Shown here piece by piece: positions 1 through 11,319 of a stretch of DNA of 64,000 nucleotides (within the stretch, counting starts at the first letter, position 1; each line of letters starts with the position of its first letter). Source of the DNA: Cupriavidus neocaledonicus (lineage in GTDB: Bacteria; Pseudomonadota; Gammaproteobacteria; Burkholderiales; Burkholderiaceae); NCBI RefSeq assembly GCF_000372525.1, contig NZ_AQUR01000099.1, positions 62,001 through 126,000 on the forward strand, in the 5' to 3' direction. The position numbers and the translations under genes are program-made. The notes under the pieces are model-generated. The model had not been told where the DNA came from. It saw only the letters and a program-made list of their open reading frames with translations, and made no database searches.

Positions 1-21
1 ATCGCCACGTGAGCGTCCTTC

Positions 22-1675
<1,654 letters not shown>

Positions 1676-1975
1676 ATGGCCCTCGACCTATCCGACGTCA
1701 AGCGCATTGCCCACCTCGCCCGCATCGAAACCAGCGATGACGAGGCCGCCCAGACGCTTGCGCAGCTGAACAACTTTTTCTCGCTGGTCGAGCAGATGCA
1801 GGCGGTCGACACCACCGGCATCGAACCGCTGGCGCATCCGCTGTCGGCGGTGCGCGACATGGTCCAGCGCCTGCGCGAGGACGTGGTCACCGAAGCCGAC
1901 CGCCGCGCCGACTACCAGCGCCCCGCGCCGGCCACCGAAAACGGCCTGTACCTGGTGCCCAAGGTCATCGAATGA
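1676..1975 (+). CDS. gatC: Aspartyl/glutamyl-tRNA amidotransferase subunit C
   Basis: Small subunit of the GatCAB amidotransferase, which converts misacylated Glu-tRNA(Gln) and Asp-tRNA(Asn) to the correct amidated forms. The 99-residue product has the family N-terminus ([12 protein letters not shown]) and the later PLAHPL region, and it ends in the usual VPKVIE tail. GatC wraps around the GatA-GatB interface and stabilises GatA. It is first in the gatC-gatA-(two genes)-gatB order and lies 82 bases before gatA. Confidence 0.96.
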   Translation: MALDLSDVKRIAHLARIETSDDEAAQTLAQLNNFFSLVEQMQAVDTTGIEPLAHPLSAVRDMVQRLREDVVTEADRRADYQRPAPATENGLYLVPKVIE

Positions 1976-2057
1976 CCCTTGCCCGGCCCGCGCCGCCGCC
2001 GCCAGCCGCGCCACGGTCCGCCCGCCAGTACAACACCCCTGATGCCAACCGACTGTC

Positions 2058-3563
2058 ATGCCCTTTTCCGCTGATTCCGTGACTTCCCTGCGCCAGCTCG
2101 CCGACGCCCTGGCCGCGCGCACCGTCTCCGCCGAGGAACTCGCGCGCGAATACCTGGCCCGCATCGAGCAGGCCGCCGCGCTCAACGCCTTTATCCACGT
2201 CGATGCCGAGCAGACCCTGGCCCAGGCGCGCGCCGCCGATGCGCGCCGCGCGCGCGGCGAGGCCGCGCCGCTGACCGGCGTGCCGGTCGCGCACAAGGAC
2301 GTGTTCGTCACGCGCGGCTGGCGCGCCACCGCCGGCTCGAAGATGCTGGCCAACTATGAAAGCCCGTTCGACGCCACCGTGGTCGAGCGCATGGCCGCCG
2401 CCGGCATGGTCACGCTGGGCAAGACCAACATGGACGAGTTCGCGATGGGCTCGTCCAACGAGAACTCGCATTTCGGCCCGGTGCGCAACCCCTGGGACGC
2501 CAGCCGCGTGCCCGGCGGCTCCTCCGGCGGCTCGGCCGCGGCGGTCGCCGCGGGCCTCGCGCCCGCCGCCACCGGCACCGACACCGGCGGCTCGATCCGC
2601 CAGCCGGCGTCGTTCTCGGGCATCACCGGGATCAAGCCGACCTACGGCCGCGTGTCGCGCTACGGCATGATCGCCTTCGCCTCGTCGCTGGACCAGGGCG
2701 GCCCGATGGCGCACACCGCCGAGGACTGCGCGCTGCTGCTCAACGCCATGGCCGGCTTCGACCCGAAGGACTCGACCAGCATCCCGCCCGCGCAGGGCGG
2801 CGTGGACGAGGACTACACCCGCCTGCTGGGGCAGCCGCGCGCCGGCGCCACCGCCGGGCGCCCGCTGGCGGGCCTGCGCATCGGCCTGCCGAAGGAGTAC
2901 TTCGGCAAGGGCCTGGCGGCCGACGTCGAGCAGGCCGTGCGCGCGGCGCTGGCCGAGTACGAGAAGCTGGGCGCGACGCTGGTCGAGGTGTCGCTGCCAA
3001 AGACCGAGCTGTCGATTCCGGTGTACTACGTGATCGCGCCGGCCGAGGCCTCGTCCAACCTGTCGCGCTTCGACGGCGTACGCTACGGCCACCGCGCCGC
3101 CGAGTACCGCGACCTGCTCGACATGTACAAGAAGACCCGCGCCGAAGGCTTCGGCGCCGAGGTCAAGCGCCGCATCCTGGTCGGCACCTACGTGCTGTCG
3201 CACGGCTACTACGACGCCTACTACCTGCAGGCGCAGAAGATCCGCCGCATCATCGCCGACGACTTCCAGCGCGCCTTCGCCCAGTGCGACGTGATCATGG
3301 GCCCGGTGGCACCGACGGTGGCGTGGAAGCTGGGCGAAAAGACCTCGGACCCGGTGCAGATGTACCTGGCCGACATCTTCACGCTGTCGACCAGCCTGGC
3401 CGGCCTGCCCGGCATGAGCGTGCCGTGCGGCTTCGGCGAGGGCAACATGCCCGTGGGCCTGCAGCTGATCGGCAACTACTTCGACGAAGCGCGCCTGCTG
3501 CAGGCCGCGCATGCGTTCCAGCAGGCGACCGACTGGCACCTGCGCCGCCCCGCCAGGGCCTGA
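2058..3563 (+). CDS. gatA: Glutamyl-tRNA(Gln) amidotransferase subunit A
   Basis: Glutaminase subunit of GatCAB: it releases ammonia from glutamine and channels it to GatB. The 501-residue protein is a complete amidase-signature enzyme. The Ser-cisSer-Lys triad is visible as Lys80 (VPVAHKDVF), Ser155 in GGSSGGS and Ser179 in GTDTGGS. Length and motif spacing match characterised GatA proteins. The next gene, a small lipoprotein, starts 2 bases after the stop, so the two are probably co-translated, although no functional link is obvious. Confidence 0.97.
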   Translation: MPFSADSVTSLRQLADALAARTVSAEELAREYLARIEQAAALNAFIHVDAEQTLAQARAADARRARGEAAPLTGVPVAHKDVFVTRGWRATAGSKMLANYESPFDATVVERMAAAGMVTLGKTNMDEFAMGSSNENSHFGPVRNPWDASRVPGGSSGGSAAAVAAGLAPAATGTDTGGSIRQPASFSGITGIKPTYGRVSRYGMIAFASSLDQGGPMAHTAEDCALLLNAMAGFDPKDSTSIPPAQGGVDEDYTRLLGQPRAGATAGRPLAGLRIGLPKEYFGKGLAADVEQAVRAALAEYEKLGATLVEVSLPKTELSIPVYYVIAPAEASSNLSRFDGVRYGHRAAEYRDLLDMYKKTRAEGFGAEVKRRILVGTYVLSHGYYDAYYLQAQKIRRIIADDFQRAFAQCDVIMGPVAPTVAWKLGEKTSDPVQMYLADIFTLSTSLAGLPGMSVPCGFGEGNMPVGLQLIGNYFDEARLLQAAHAFQQATDWHLRRPARA

Positions 3564-3565
3564 CC

Positions 3566-4033
3566 ATGAGCCGCTCCCTGCTCCGCCTGCTCGCCACCGC
3601 CGCGCTGACCGCGCTTGTTGCGCTGGTGGCCGGCTGCATCCAGCTGCCGATCCTCGGCAAGCCCACGCCGATCGCCAGCCGCGACATCGACCTGGCCGGC
3701 GACTGCCGCCGCACCGAGGAAGACGGTTTCCGCGAAGACGCGCAGCTGCGCATCGCGGACAACAGCGTGCAGCAGCTGTCGTGGAAGCTGTGGGTCGGCA
3801 AGCGCGGCTCGTGCAGCTTCAACCTGGCAGATTTTCGGCAGGTCCAGAAGAAGCCGCATATCGAGCTGCGCGCCAACGACGGCAGCGGCTGCAAGCTGAT
3901 GGTCTGGCAGGATCCGCGCCGTGTCACGCTGGCGCACGCCAACTGCCAGCAGCGCTGCTCCCCCGGCATCTATGAAGAGGCCTGGCCCGTGATGTTCGAG
4001 CCGGGCACCGGCGCCTGCGCCCGCACGCGCTGA
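3566..4033 (+). CDS. Putative lipoprotein of unknown function
   Basis: A 155-residue protein with a lipoprotein signal peptide: basic n-region (MSRSLLR), Ala/Leu-rich core and lipobox LVAGC with the lipidated Cys at residue 24. The mature part has several cysteines (in DLAGDC, GSCSF, GCKL, NCQQRC, GAC), which suggests disulfide bonds in the periplasm. No known domain was recognised. It starts 2 bases after gatA and sits between gatA and gatB, apparently as a later insertion into the amidotransferase operon. Its stop codon is the first part of a 9-bp tandem repeat. Confidence 0.82.
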   Translation: MSRSLLRLLATAALTALVALVAGCIQLPILGKPTPIASRDIDLAGDCRRTEEDGFREDAQLRIADNSVQQLSWKLWVGKRGSCSFNLADFRQVQKKPHIELRANDGSGCKLMVWQDPRRVTLAHANCQQRCSPGIYEEAWPVMFEPGTGACARTR

Positions 4034-4073
4034 AGCCACTGAAGCCACTGAAGCCACTGAAGCCACTGAAGCC
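4031..4073 (+). repeat. 9-bp tandem repeat spanning a stop codon
   Basis: Four perfect copies of TGAAGCCAC (4031-4066) followed by a partial copy (TGAAGCC). The first TGA is the stop of the lipoprotein gene. Because the unit length is a multiple of three, each copy offers the same in-frame TGA, so copy-number change would not alter the reading frame. The array ends a few bases before the ATG of the following hydrolase gene, so copy number sets the spacing between the two genes. Confidence 0.9.
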
Positions 4074-4077
4074 GGCC

Positions 4078-5184
4078 ATGGTCCACGCCCCCGCAACCCC
4101 GCAACACGCGTCGCGCGCCGCCCGTCCGGCGGGTGCGTGGCTGCGCGCCGCGGTGGCGCTGGGGTGTAGCGCATGGCTGGCGGGCGCCGCGGCGCATACG
4201 CCAGACCTGACGGCACCCGCGCTGGACGCGGCGGCACCGCTGACGCCGGCGGGCGTACTGGCGCCCAACGCGGTGAGTCGGACCGCGCCCGCCTCGGCGG
4301 CGGCAGCCAGGGCGGCAGTCGCGCCCGTGCCGGCGCAGCGGGTCCAGCTGCGCGGCGATGCCGCCACGCCGGCGCTGACCGCCTACTGGTTCCTGCCGCG
4401 CGAAGGCACCACGCCGCGTGCGCTGCCGGTGGTGGTGGCGCTGCACGGCTGCGGCGGCCTGCTGGCACAGCGCTCCCCGCGCGACGGCACCGCGGCAGCG
4501 GGCACCGACCCCGCGGATGCTGCCGCGCTGCTGCAGCAACGCTACCGCGAATACGCGCACTGGCTCACCGAGCGCGGCTACGCGGTGCTGATGCCCGACA
4601 GCTTCAGCGCGCGCGGCAAGCCCCACGGCATCTGCGCCGAGCCCATCGACAACCGCGCCATCGACGACCGCACCCGCCGCGCCGACGCGCTCGCCGCGCT
4701 GCGCTGGGTGGCGCAGCAACCCGCCGTCGACGCGTCGCGCATCGTGCTGCTGGGCTGGTCGAACGGCGCGCAGGCGGTGCTGGCCACCGTCGACGCCAGC
4801 CGCTCGTGGCCGGCCGGCACGCCGCCGGTCGAACGCGCGGTGGCGTTCTACCCGGGCTGCAAGCGCGCGGTGCAGCAGCACAGCTTCCGCCTGCGCGCGC
4901 CGCTGCTGCTGATGATCGGCGGCGCCGACGACTGGACCCCGGCGACCCGCTGCGCCATGCTGCAGAGCGCGGTGCAGGCGCGCCAGCCGGGCGCGCGCTT
5001 CCGGCTTGAGATCTACCCGGGCGCCTATCACGGCTTCGATGGCACCAGCGAGCTGCACCGGCGCACCGACGTGCCCGCCGCCGCGACACGCAAGGGCCAG
5101 GGCGTCACCGTCGGCGGCGACGCGGTGGCGCGCGTGGCCGCGCTGGCGCAGCTCGATTCCTGGCTGGCCAGTCCCGACCCCTGA
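4078..5184 (+). CDS. Exported dienelactone-hydrolase-like alpha/beta hydrolase
   Basis: A 368-residue protein with an N-terminal hydrophobic export signal (residues about 20-40, ending GAAAH) and a C-terminal alpha/beta-hydrolase domain. Visible elements are the oxyanion-hole segment VALHGCGG (about 121-127), the nucleophile elbow GWSNG with Ser228, a downstream acid region GGADDW and the catalytic-His region YHGFDG. The nucleophile is Ser, whereas classical dienelactone hydrolases use Cys, so an esterase or peptidase-like activity is as likely. The substrate is unknown. It lies between the small lipoprotein and gatB and is probably co-transcribed with them. Confidence 0.82.
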   Translation: MVHAPATPQHASRAARPAGAWLRAAVALGCSAWLAGAAAHTPDLTAPALDAAAPLTPAGVLAPNAVSRTAPASAAAARAAVAPVPAQRVQLRGDAATPALTAYWFLPREGTTPRALPVVVALHGCGGLLAQRSPRDGTAAAGTDPADAAALLQQRYREYAHWLTERGYAVLMPDSFSARGKPHGICAEPIDNRAIDDRTRRADALAALRWVAQQPAVDASRIVLLGWSNGAQAVLATVDASRSWPAGTPPVERAVAFYPGCKRAVQQHSFRLRAPLLLMIGGADDWTPATRCAMLQSAVQARQPGARFRLEIYPGAYHGFDGTSELHRRTDVPAAATRKGQGVTVGGDAVARVAALAQLDSWLASPDP

Positions 5185-5272
5185 CCGCCACGCAACACCA
5201 GACAGAACACCGGGGCGGCGCTGCCGCTCCCCGCAACAGACAACACCGAAAGAACCGAACAGGAATACCGCC

Positions 5273-6730
5273 ATGCAATGGGAAGTGGTGATCGGCCTCG
5301 AAACGCACGCGCAGCTGTCGACGGCCTCCAAGATTTTTTCCGGCACCTCCACCGCCTTCGGCGCCGAGGCCAACACGCAGGCATCGCCGGTGGACCTGGC
5401 GCTGCCAGGCGTGCTGCCGGTGCTCAACCAGGGCGCGGTCGAGCGCGCGATCCAGTTCGGCCTGGCGATCGGCGCCACCATCGCGCCGCGCAGCGTCTTT
5501 GCGCGCAAGAACTACTTCTACCCCGACCTGCCCAAGGGCTACCAGATCAGCCAGTATGAGATCCCGGTGGTGCAGGGCGGCACCATCACCATCCAGGTCG
5601 AGGGCAAGCAGGGCGAGTCCTACGAGAAGACCGTCAACCTGACGCGCGCGCACCTGGAAGAAGACGCGGGCAAGTCGCTTCACGAGGACTTTGCCGGCAT
5701 GACCGGCATCGACCTGAACCGCGCCGGCACGCCGCTGCTGGAAATCGTCACCGAGCCCGACATGCGCAGCGCCGCCGAAGCGGTGGCCTACGCCAAAGCG
5801 CTGCACTCGCTGGTGGTGTGGCTGGGCATCTGCGACGGCAACATGCAGGAAGGCAGCTTCCGCTGCGACGCCAACGTGTCGGTGCGTCCGGTGGGCCAGA
5901 AAGAATTCGGCACGCGCCGCGAGATCAAGAACCTGAACTCGTTCCGTTTCCTGCAGCAAGCCATCGAATACGAGGTGCAGTGGCAGATCGCCGAGATCGA
6001 GGATGGCCGCAAGATCCAGCAGGCCACCGTGCTGTTCGACCCGGACACCGGCGAGACCCGCGCCATGCGCACCAAGGAAGACGCGCACGACTACCGCTAC
6101 TTCCCCGACCCGGACCTGATGCCGCTGGAGATCGACGCCGGCTGGATCGAGCGCGTGCGCGGCCAACTGCCGGAGCTGCCGGCGGCGATGCAGGCGCGCT
6201 TCGTCTCGCAATACGGCCTGTCGGCGTATGACGCCACCATGCTGACCGCGACCAAGGCCTATGCCGCCTACTACGAAGCCGTGGTTGCCGGCGCTGGCAC
6301 CGCCAGCGCCAAGCCCGCCGCCAACTGGCTGATGGGCGACGTGGCCTCGCAACTGAACCGCGAAGGCATCGCCATTGACGCCGCCCCGGTCACGCCGGCG
6401 CAACTGGCAAAACTGCTGGCGCGCATCGCCGACGGCACGGTGTCGAACAACACCGCCAAGAAGGACGTGTTCCCGGCCATGTGGGCGGGCGAGCACGGCG
6501 GCGACGCCGACGCCATCATCGCGGCCAAGGGGCTGAAGCAGATGTCCGACAGCGGCGAGCTGGAGAAGATCATCGACGACGTGCTGGCCGCCAATGCCAA
6601 GTCGGTCGAGGAATTCCGCTCGGGCAAGGAAAAGGCGTTCAACGCGCTGGTCGGGCAGGCGATGAAGGCGACCAGGGGCAAGGCCAATCCGGCGCAGGTG
6701 AATGAACTGCTGAGGAAGAAGCTGGGGTAA
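5273..6730 (+). CDS. gatB: Aspartyl/glutamyl-tRNA amidotransferase subunit B
   Basis: The transamidating subunit of GatCAB: it phosphorylates the misacylated amino acid on the tRNA and amidates it with ammonia from GatA. The product is 485 residues with the family start [15 protein letters not shown], the Tyr/Pro-rich [10 protein letters not shown] segment, and a C-terminal YqeY-like tail domain that binds tRNA (ending [15 protein letters not shown]). The frame extends further upstream, but homology begins only at 5273, so that start is used. It completes the split gatCAB operon. Confidence 0.97.
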   Translation: MQWEVVIGLETHAQLSTASKIFSGTSTAFGAEANTQASPVDLALPGVLPVLNQGAVERAIQFGLAIGATIAPRSVFARKNYFYPDLPKGYQISQYEIPVVQGGTITIQVEGKQGESYEKTVNLTRAHLEEDAGKSLHEDFAGMTGIDLNRAGTPLLEIVTEPDMRSAAEAVAYAKALHSLVVWLGICDGNMQEGSFRCDANVSVRPVGQKEFGTRREIKNLNSFRFLQQAIEYEVQWQIAEIEDGRKIQQATVLFDPDTGETRAMRTKEDAHDYRYFPDPDLMPLEIDAGWIERVRGQLPELPAAMQARFVSQYGLSAYDATMLTATKAYAAYYEAVVAGAGTASAKPAANWLMGDVASQLNREGIAIDAAPVTPAQLAKLLARIADGTVSNNTAKKDVFPAMWAGEHGGDADAIIAAKGLKQMSDSGELEKIIDDVLAANAKSVEEFRSGKEKAFNALVGQAMKATRGKANPAQVNELLRKKLG

Positions 6731-6886
6731 GGCTCCAGTCCTGTCTATCCCGCTTGTTTGCGCCCCTCTCCCCGGGTGCGGGAGCGGGGCGCGGGTGAGG
6801 GCCGGCGGGTCAAAGGCTGATGCCCTTGGGTTAACACCATTGGCCTTGCTCGATGTGGTACCTCGCTAGACCACCCCTCACCCCGG

Positions 6887-6910
6887 CCCTCTCCCCATGA
6901 GGGGAGAGGG
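6887..6910. repeat. Perfect inverted repeat between convergent genes
   Basis: CCCTCTCCCC (6887-6896), a four-base loop, then GGGGAGAGGG (6901-6910) form a perfect 10-bp stem. The surrounding 6760-6910 region holds related C-rich and G-rich segments (CGCCCCTCTCCCC near 6761, GGGTGAGGGC near 6793), which makes it look like an extragenic palindromic repeat of the kind scattered in Proteobacteria. It lies between the ends of the convergent gatB and Sel1-protein genes and may act as a bidirectional transcription barrier. There is no T-run. Confidence 0.75.
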
Positions 6911-6989
6911 AGAACACCTGCCTGGGCCAGCTCCGGCGGCTTTGGAGCACCCGAAACCGTCGCTTCGTGGTCGTGACGGGCCGTTTCTC

Positions 6990-7691
6990 CTACATCCCCG
7001 CCCTGCCCCTCACCGTCTCCTCCAGCAGCGACCTCAGCTTCGCCAGCGACCCCGGATCCCCGCGCGCCGCGGAGCGCGCGTACCAGATCTTCGCCTGCTC
7101 GATATCCTTGTCGACCACGCCCGGCTCGCCGCGCTCGTAGAAGCTGCCGACGATGTACTGCGCACCGCCGTCCCCTGCACTCGCCGCGCGCCGGTACCAC
7201 GCAAACGCCTGCGCGTAGTCGCGCGGCACGCCGCGCCCGGTGAAGTAGTTCGTCGCCAGTTCCATCTGCGCCTGCACGTGGCCGCCCTGCGCCGCGCGCT
7301 CATACCAGCGGTTCGCCTCTTCCAGCGATTTCGGTACCAGCTCGCCGCGTTCGTACAGGTCGCCCCAGGTGTATTGCGCATGGGTCATGCCGTTGTCGGC
7401 CGCCTTGCGCAGCCACACCAGCGCCTCTTGCGGCCGCGCGGCGGTGCCCTCGCCACGCAGCAGCATCATCGCGTAGTTGAATTGCGCGAGACGGTTGCCC
7501 TGGCGCGCGGCGCCGGCAAAACCCTGCAAGGCCTCGTCGAAGCGGCCCGACTCGTAGGCCGCGACCGCGTCGCGGGTCTGCGCCTGCGCGGGAGCGGGCG
7601 GCTGTGGTGCGGCGGCGGCATGTGGCAGAACCAGCCATGCGCAGAGGATGCCGGCCAGCACGGCGGCATGCGGGGAACGGGCTTTCGACAT
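6990..7691 (-). CDS. Exported Sel1-repeat protein
   Basis: A 233-residue protein with a signal peptide (hydrophobic stretch to about residue 28, AAAAP) followed by tandem Sel1-like repeats. At least four units are visible, each with an A..W..A/G.A..Y-type pattern (for example AQFNYAMMLLRGEG, AQYTWGDLYERGE, AQMELATNYFTGRG, AQYIVGSFYERGE). Sel1 repeats are helix-turn-helix scaffolds for protein-protein contact, so a periplasmic adaptor role is likely. The partner is unknown. It is convergent with gatB. Confidence 0.85.
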   Translation of the reverse strand: MSKARSPHAAVLAGILCAWLVLPHAAAAPQPPAPAQAQTRDAVAAYESGRFDEALQGFAGAARQGNRLAQFNYAMMLLRGEGTAARPQEALVWLRKAADNGMTHAQYTWGDLYERGELVPKSLEEANRWYERAAQGGHVQAQMELATNYFTGRGVPRDYAQAFAWYRRAASAGDGGAQYIVGSFYERGEPGVVDKDIEQAKIWYARSAARGDPGSLAKLRSLLEETVRGRAGM

Positions 7692-7835
7692 GGCGGACTC
7701 CGGGCGCGAGGCCTTCTTTGCTCCAGTGTAGGAGTCAGCAGGAGTGCCCGGTAGCCACGGGTTTATCCATGCGAATAATCAACGCCAGGATAATTTCAAG
7801 CCCGTGATTCGTCGTATCGATATCTGGAAGCGGAT

Positions 7836-8807
7836 TCAGATCCAACCGGCCCGGTGCAGCCGCCGCCACAGCGCGCCACAGGCCACCGCGGTGACCCCGA
7901 TCACCGCCGGGTACGCGTAGTGGACCTTGAGCTCGGGCATGAAATCGAAGTTCATGCCGTACAGGCTGAACACCACGGTGGGAATCGCCAGGATCGCGCC
8001 CCAGCCGGCCAGCCGCTTGACCACTTCGTTCTGGCCCACGGTCACCAGGGCGAGGTTGACCTGCACTGCGGTGGTCAGCATTTCGCGCACCACGTCGAGC
8101 GTTCGCACCAGCCGGCTGGCATGGTCCTCGATATCGCGGAAATAGGCGCGCAGCTCCTTCGGCACCAGGTCCTCATGCAGACGGATCAGCTGGCCGCACA
8201 TGTCTTCGACGGGGCTGACCGCATTGCGCAGGCGCAGCACCTGGCGCTTGATCTGATACAGCCGCTCGATCGCGGCGCGGTCGAATTCGTCGCGGAAGAT
8301 GCCCTGCTCGAGCGCCTCGAAGGTGTCCTCCAGCCGCGTGACGATCGGCAGGTAGTGGTCGACGACGAAGTCCATCAGCGCATACAGCACGTAGCCGGGC
8401 CCGTTGGCGAGGCCGTGCGGATCGTGCTCGCAGCGCTCGCGCACCGGCGCATAGGTACTGCTGGCGCCGTGGCGGACCGAGACCACATAGTTGGGGCCGA
8501 CGAACACGTGGGTTTCGCCGACCACGACCTCGTCCTGTACCAGTTGCGCGGTATTGAGCACCACGAACACGGAATCGCCGTAGGCCTCGAGCTTGGGACG
8601 CTGGTGCGCGTTGGTCGCGTCTTCGACCGCGAGGTCGTGCAGGCCGAAGGCCTGCTGCGCCTGCCGCAGCAGCGCCAGCTCGGGCTCGTGCAGGCCCAGC
8701 CAGACGAAGGTGCCCGGCACCGCCAGCACCTTCGGGATCTCTTCCATGCCTACCGTGCCGAGCCGCTTGCCCTGCCGGTAAGCCACACAATTGACGATGG
8801 CCCCCAT
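7836..8807 (-). CDS. corA: CorA-family magnesium/cobalt transporter
   Basis: Inner-membrane divalent cation channel of the CorA family, 323 residues. A long cytoplasmic, mostly helical domain is followed by two C-terminal transmembrane helices (about 266-283 and 299-314). The signature Gly-Met-Asn selectivity motif is at residues 284-286 (YGMNFDFMPE). The start at 8807 is preferred over an upstream in-frame extension because GGAG lies 5 bases before it on the minus strand and the extension is arginine-rich nonsense. It is divergent from minC, with about 220 bases between the two starts. Confidence 0.93.
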   Translation of the reverse strand: MGAIVNCVAYRQGKRLGTVGMEEIPKVLAVPGTFVWLGLHEPELALLRQAQQAFGLHDLAVEDATNAHQRPKLEAYGDSVFVVLNTAQLVQDEVVVGETHVFVGPNYVVSVRHGASSTYAPVRERCEHDPHGLANGPGYVLYALMDFVVDHYLPIVTRLEDTFEALEQGIFRDEFDRAAIERLYQIKRQVLRLRNAVSPVEDMCGQLIRLHEDLVPKELRAYFRDIEDHASRLVRTLDVVREMLTTAVQVNLALVTVGQNEVVKRLAGWGAILAIPTVVFSLYGMNFDFMPELKVHYAYPAVIGVTAVACGALWRRLHRAGWI

Positions 8808-9025
8808 GGAAACTCCGCTGATCAGATGGCGCAATCGTAACAAGGCTTTGCACGATGCCGTGGCCACCGCATGCGCAGGCGGCCCAAGCCGCGCCGGACA
8901 CACTTGCGCCACGCCGCGGACACACGCATGGAGCCCACGCGCCACCTGCGGTACATATCGATCCAATTGTTACAGTTCGCGACAGATACAACGTTAGAAT
9001 GTGGCATTTCCACGGTCACCCGGCT

Positions 9026-9826
9026 ATGTCCCAGAAGAAATCGCCACGCTTCGAGCTGCGCAGTGGCAACGTCGACGCCCTCCTTCTCGCCCTCCAGACC
9101 GCCGACATGGCTGCGCTGCGGGATGACCTCCTCACCCGCTTCGAAGCCACCCCCGACTTCTTCTCCAATGACGTGATCGCGCTGGACCTGCGCGCGCTGG
9201 ACGATGACAGCGAGGTCGCGCTCGGCACCGTGATCGACACGCTGGCCACGCTCAAGGCCCGCGCCATCGGCGTGGTGGCCCGTGCCGGCCAGCGCGAGTG
9301 GGCCGAGCGCTTCGGCCTGCCGCTGCTCGACAGCCAGGCCCGCCGCAACGGCGCCGCCGAGCGTGCCGCCGAGGCAAGGGCCGCCGCCGCCGCCGAACAG
9401 GCCGCCGCCGAACAGGCGGCACGCGAGGAAGCCGCCCGTGCCGCGGCGCAGGCAGCTACCGACGCCGCCGTCGCCGCCGCGGTGCGCCAGGCCCAGACCC
9501 TGCTGATCGACAAGCCGCTGCGCTCCGGCCAGCAGGTCTACGCGCATGGCGACGTGGTCATCATGGACGTGGTCAGCTACGGTGCCGAGGTCATCGCCGA
9601 AGGCAACATCCATATCTATGCCCCGCTGCGCGGCCGCGCGCTGGCGGGCGTCAAGGGCAACACCGCCGCGCGCATCTTCAGCACGTGCATGGAGCCCGAA
9701 CTGATTTCCATCGCCGGCATCTACCGGACCGCGGAGCAGACGCTCCCGGCCGATGTGCACGGCAAGACCGCCCAGGTGCGCCTGGCCGATGAAAAACTGA
9801 TCCTCGAAGCGCTGCGGCTCAAGTAA
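9026..9826 (+). CDS. minC: Septum-site-determining protein MinC
   Basis: FtsZ antagonist that, together with MinD, blocks division at the cell poles. The 266-residue protein has an N-terminal FtsZ-interacting domain, an unusually Ala/Glu-rich linker (about residues 115-160) and the C-terminal beta-helix domain that dimerises and binds MinD (GDVVIMDVVSYGAEVIAEGNIHIYG-type stretch, then GRALAGVKG). The start MSQKKSPRFEL is chosen from the family N-terminus, although the frame is open for 57 codons upstream. It is the first gene of minCDE, 66 bases before minD. Confidence 0.95.
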   Translation: MSQKKSPRFELRSGNVDALLLALQTADMAALRDDLLTRFEATPDFFSNDVIALDLRALDDDSEVALGTVIDTLATLKARAIGVVARAGQREWAERFGLPLLDSQARRNGAAERAAEARAAAAAEQAAAEQAAREEAARAAAQAATDAAVAAAVRQAQTLLIDKPLRSGQQVYAHGDVVIMDVVSYGAEVIAEGNIHIYAPLRGRALAGVKGNTAARIFSTCMEPELISIAGIYRTAEQTLPADVHGKTAQVRLADEKLILEALRLK

Positions 9827-9892
9827 CCGCGGTGCCCTCGAGACCGGATCACTGAGAGCGCAAGCTTCAACTTATTACTGGACCAAAGAGCC

Positions 9893-10708
9893 ATGGCAAA
9901 AATCATCGTTGTGACCTCCGGCAAGGGAGGCGTCGGCAAGACCACCACCAGCGCCAGCTTTGCCGCCGGCCTGGCCCTGCGCGGCCACAAGACTGCCGTG
10001 ATCGACTTCGACGTCGGCCTGCGCAACCTCGACCTGATCATGGGTTGCGAACGCCGCGTGGTGTATGACCTGATCAACGTGGTGCAGGGCGAAGCCAACC
10101 TGCGCCAGGCGCTGATCAAGGACAAGAAGTGCGAGAACCTGTTCATCCTGCCGGCCTCGCAGACGCGCGACAAGGATGCGCTCACGCGCGAGGGCGTCGA
10201 GAAGGTGATCGACGGCCTGATCGAGATGGATTTCGAGTACATCGTCTGCGACTCGCCCGCCGGGATCGAGTCGGGCGCGCTGATGGCCATGTATTTCGCC
10301 GACGAAGCGCTGATCGTGACCAACCCGGAAGTGTCGTCGGTGCGCGATTCGGACCGCATCCTCGGCATCCTGGCGTCCAAGACCAAGCGCGCCACCGAGG
10401 GCGGCGAGCCGATCAAGGAACACCTGCTGATCACCCGCTACAACCCCAAGCGCGTGCATGGCGGCGAGATGCTGTCGCTGACCGACATCCAGGAAATCCT
10501 GCGCATCAAGCTGATCGGCGTGGTGCCGGAATCGGAAGCGGTACTGCACGCCTCCAACCAGGGCACGCCCGCCATCCATCTGGAAGGCAGCGACGTGTCC
10601 GACGCCTACAGCGACGTGGTGGACCGCTTCCTCGGCAAGGACAAGCCGATGCGCTTCACCGACTACCAGAAGCCGGGGCTGTTCTCGCGCATCTTCGGCA
10701 ACAAGTAA
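9893..10708 (+). CDS. minD: Septum-site-determining ATPase MinD
   Basis: Membrane-associated P-loop ATPase that recruits MinC and is driven into pole-to-pole oscillation by MinE. The 271-residue protein has the deviant Walker A motif GKGGVGKTT (residues 10-18), the Walker B-like region with DSPAGIE, and a C-terminal amphipathic membrane-targeting helix (GLFSRIFGNK). Length and motifs are standard. It lies between minC and minE in the conserved operon. Confidence 0.97.
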   Translation: MAKIIVVTSGKGGVGKTTTSASFAAGLALRGHKTAVIDFDVGLRNLDLIMGCERRVVYDLINVVQGEANLRQALIKDKKCENLFILPASQTRDKDALTREGVEKVIDGLIEMDFEYIVCDSPAGIESGALMAMYFADEALIVTNPEVSSVRDSDRILGILASKTKRATEGGEPIKEHLLITRYNPKRVHGGEMLSLTDIQEILRIKLIGVVPESEAVLHASNQGTPAIHLEGSDVSDAYSDVVDRFLGKDKPMRFTDYQKPGLFSRIFGNK

Positions 10709-10729
10709 CGGTCAAGGAGGGCTCACCCC

Positions 10730-10984
10730 ATGTCGATCCTTTCCTTCCTGCTGGGAGAGAAGAAGAAGTCCGCGTCGGTCGCCAAGGAGCGGCTGCAGAT
10801 CATCCTGGCGCACGAGCGCACCGGCCATTCCGCCCCCGCCGACTACCTGCCCGCGCTGCAGCGCGAGCTGGTGGCGGTGATCTCCAAGTACGTCAAGATC
10901 GGCGACCAGGACCTGCGCGTCAGCCTGGAACGCCAGGACAACCTCGAGGTGCTCGAGGTCAAGATCGAGATCCCGCAGCACTGA
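10730..10984 (+). CDS. minE: Cell division topological specificity factor MinE
   Basis: An 84-residue MinE that stimulates the ATPase of MinD and confines MinCD inhibition to the poles. The N-terminal [15 protein letters not shown] is the membrane-targeting and MinD-binding part, and the C-terminal half (about 35-84) is the dimeric topological-specificity domain. It starts 21 bases after minD, with an AAGGAGG ribosome-binding site in the gap. It is the last gene of minCDE and is followed by two strong hairpins. Confidence 0.96.
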   Translation: MSILSFLLGEKKKSASVAKERLQIILAHERTGHSAPADYLPALQRELVAVISKYVKIGDQDLRVSLERQDNLEVLEVKIEIPQH

Positions 10985-10989
10985 GCACA

Positions 10990-11038
10990 GGACCCGGCGC
11001 CGCCGGGTCCATGCCCCGGCGGGGCTCACCGCCCCGCC
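10990..11038 (+). terminator. Double hairpin after minE
   Basis: First hairpin: GGACCCGGCG / CGCCGGGTCC (10990-11010), a perfect 10-bp inverted repeat around one base. Second hairpin: GGCGGGG (11018-11024) pairs with CCCCGCC (11032-11038) and is followed by TCTTCTT. Together they probably end the minCDE transcript. The rest of the gap to the porin at 11320 is less GC-rich and should hold the porin promoter. Pyrimidine/AT-rich sequence at 11205-11240 is the likely place, but no standard hexamer pair was found. Confidence 0.65.
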
Positions 11039-11319
11039 TCTTCTTGCGCCTTCCCGCCCTGTCGCTCCAATGCCCAGCCGCCGTGCCAGCGCGGCCCAGG
11101 CCCTTCCCCGCTGCGCTGCCTTATCCCCCAAATGCAGAATTCTGTAGCGGCCAGACAACGGAATTGCACCAATTTCCTGCTTGAAAGCGCGGCTCCACGG
11201 AGTTTTGTGTCCTTGTTCCTTACGTTTTGCTAAATTTTCGCCGGCGTTTACACGAAACGTAGACCTTATCCCCGCCGTGATCCGGCGAAGGGCACAGTAC
11301 AAGACAGAAAAGGAGCACC

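Noticed and set aside
4031..4073. Possible CRISPR-like repeat
   Set aside because: The units are 9 bases, directly abutting and without spacers, so it is a simple tandem repeat.
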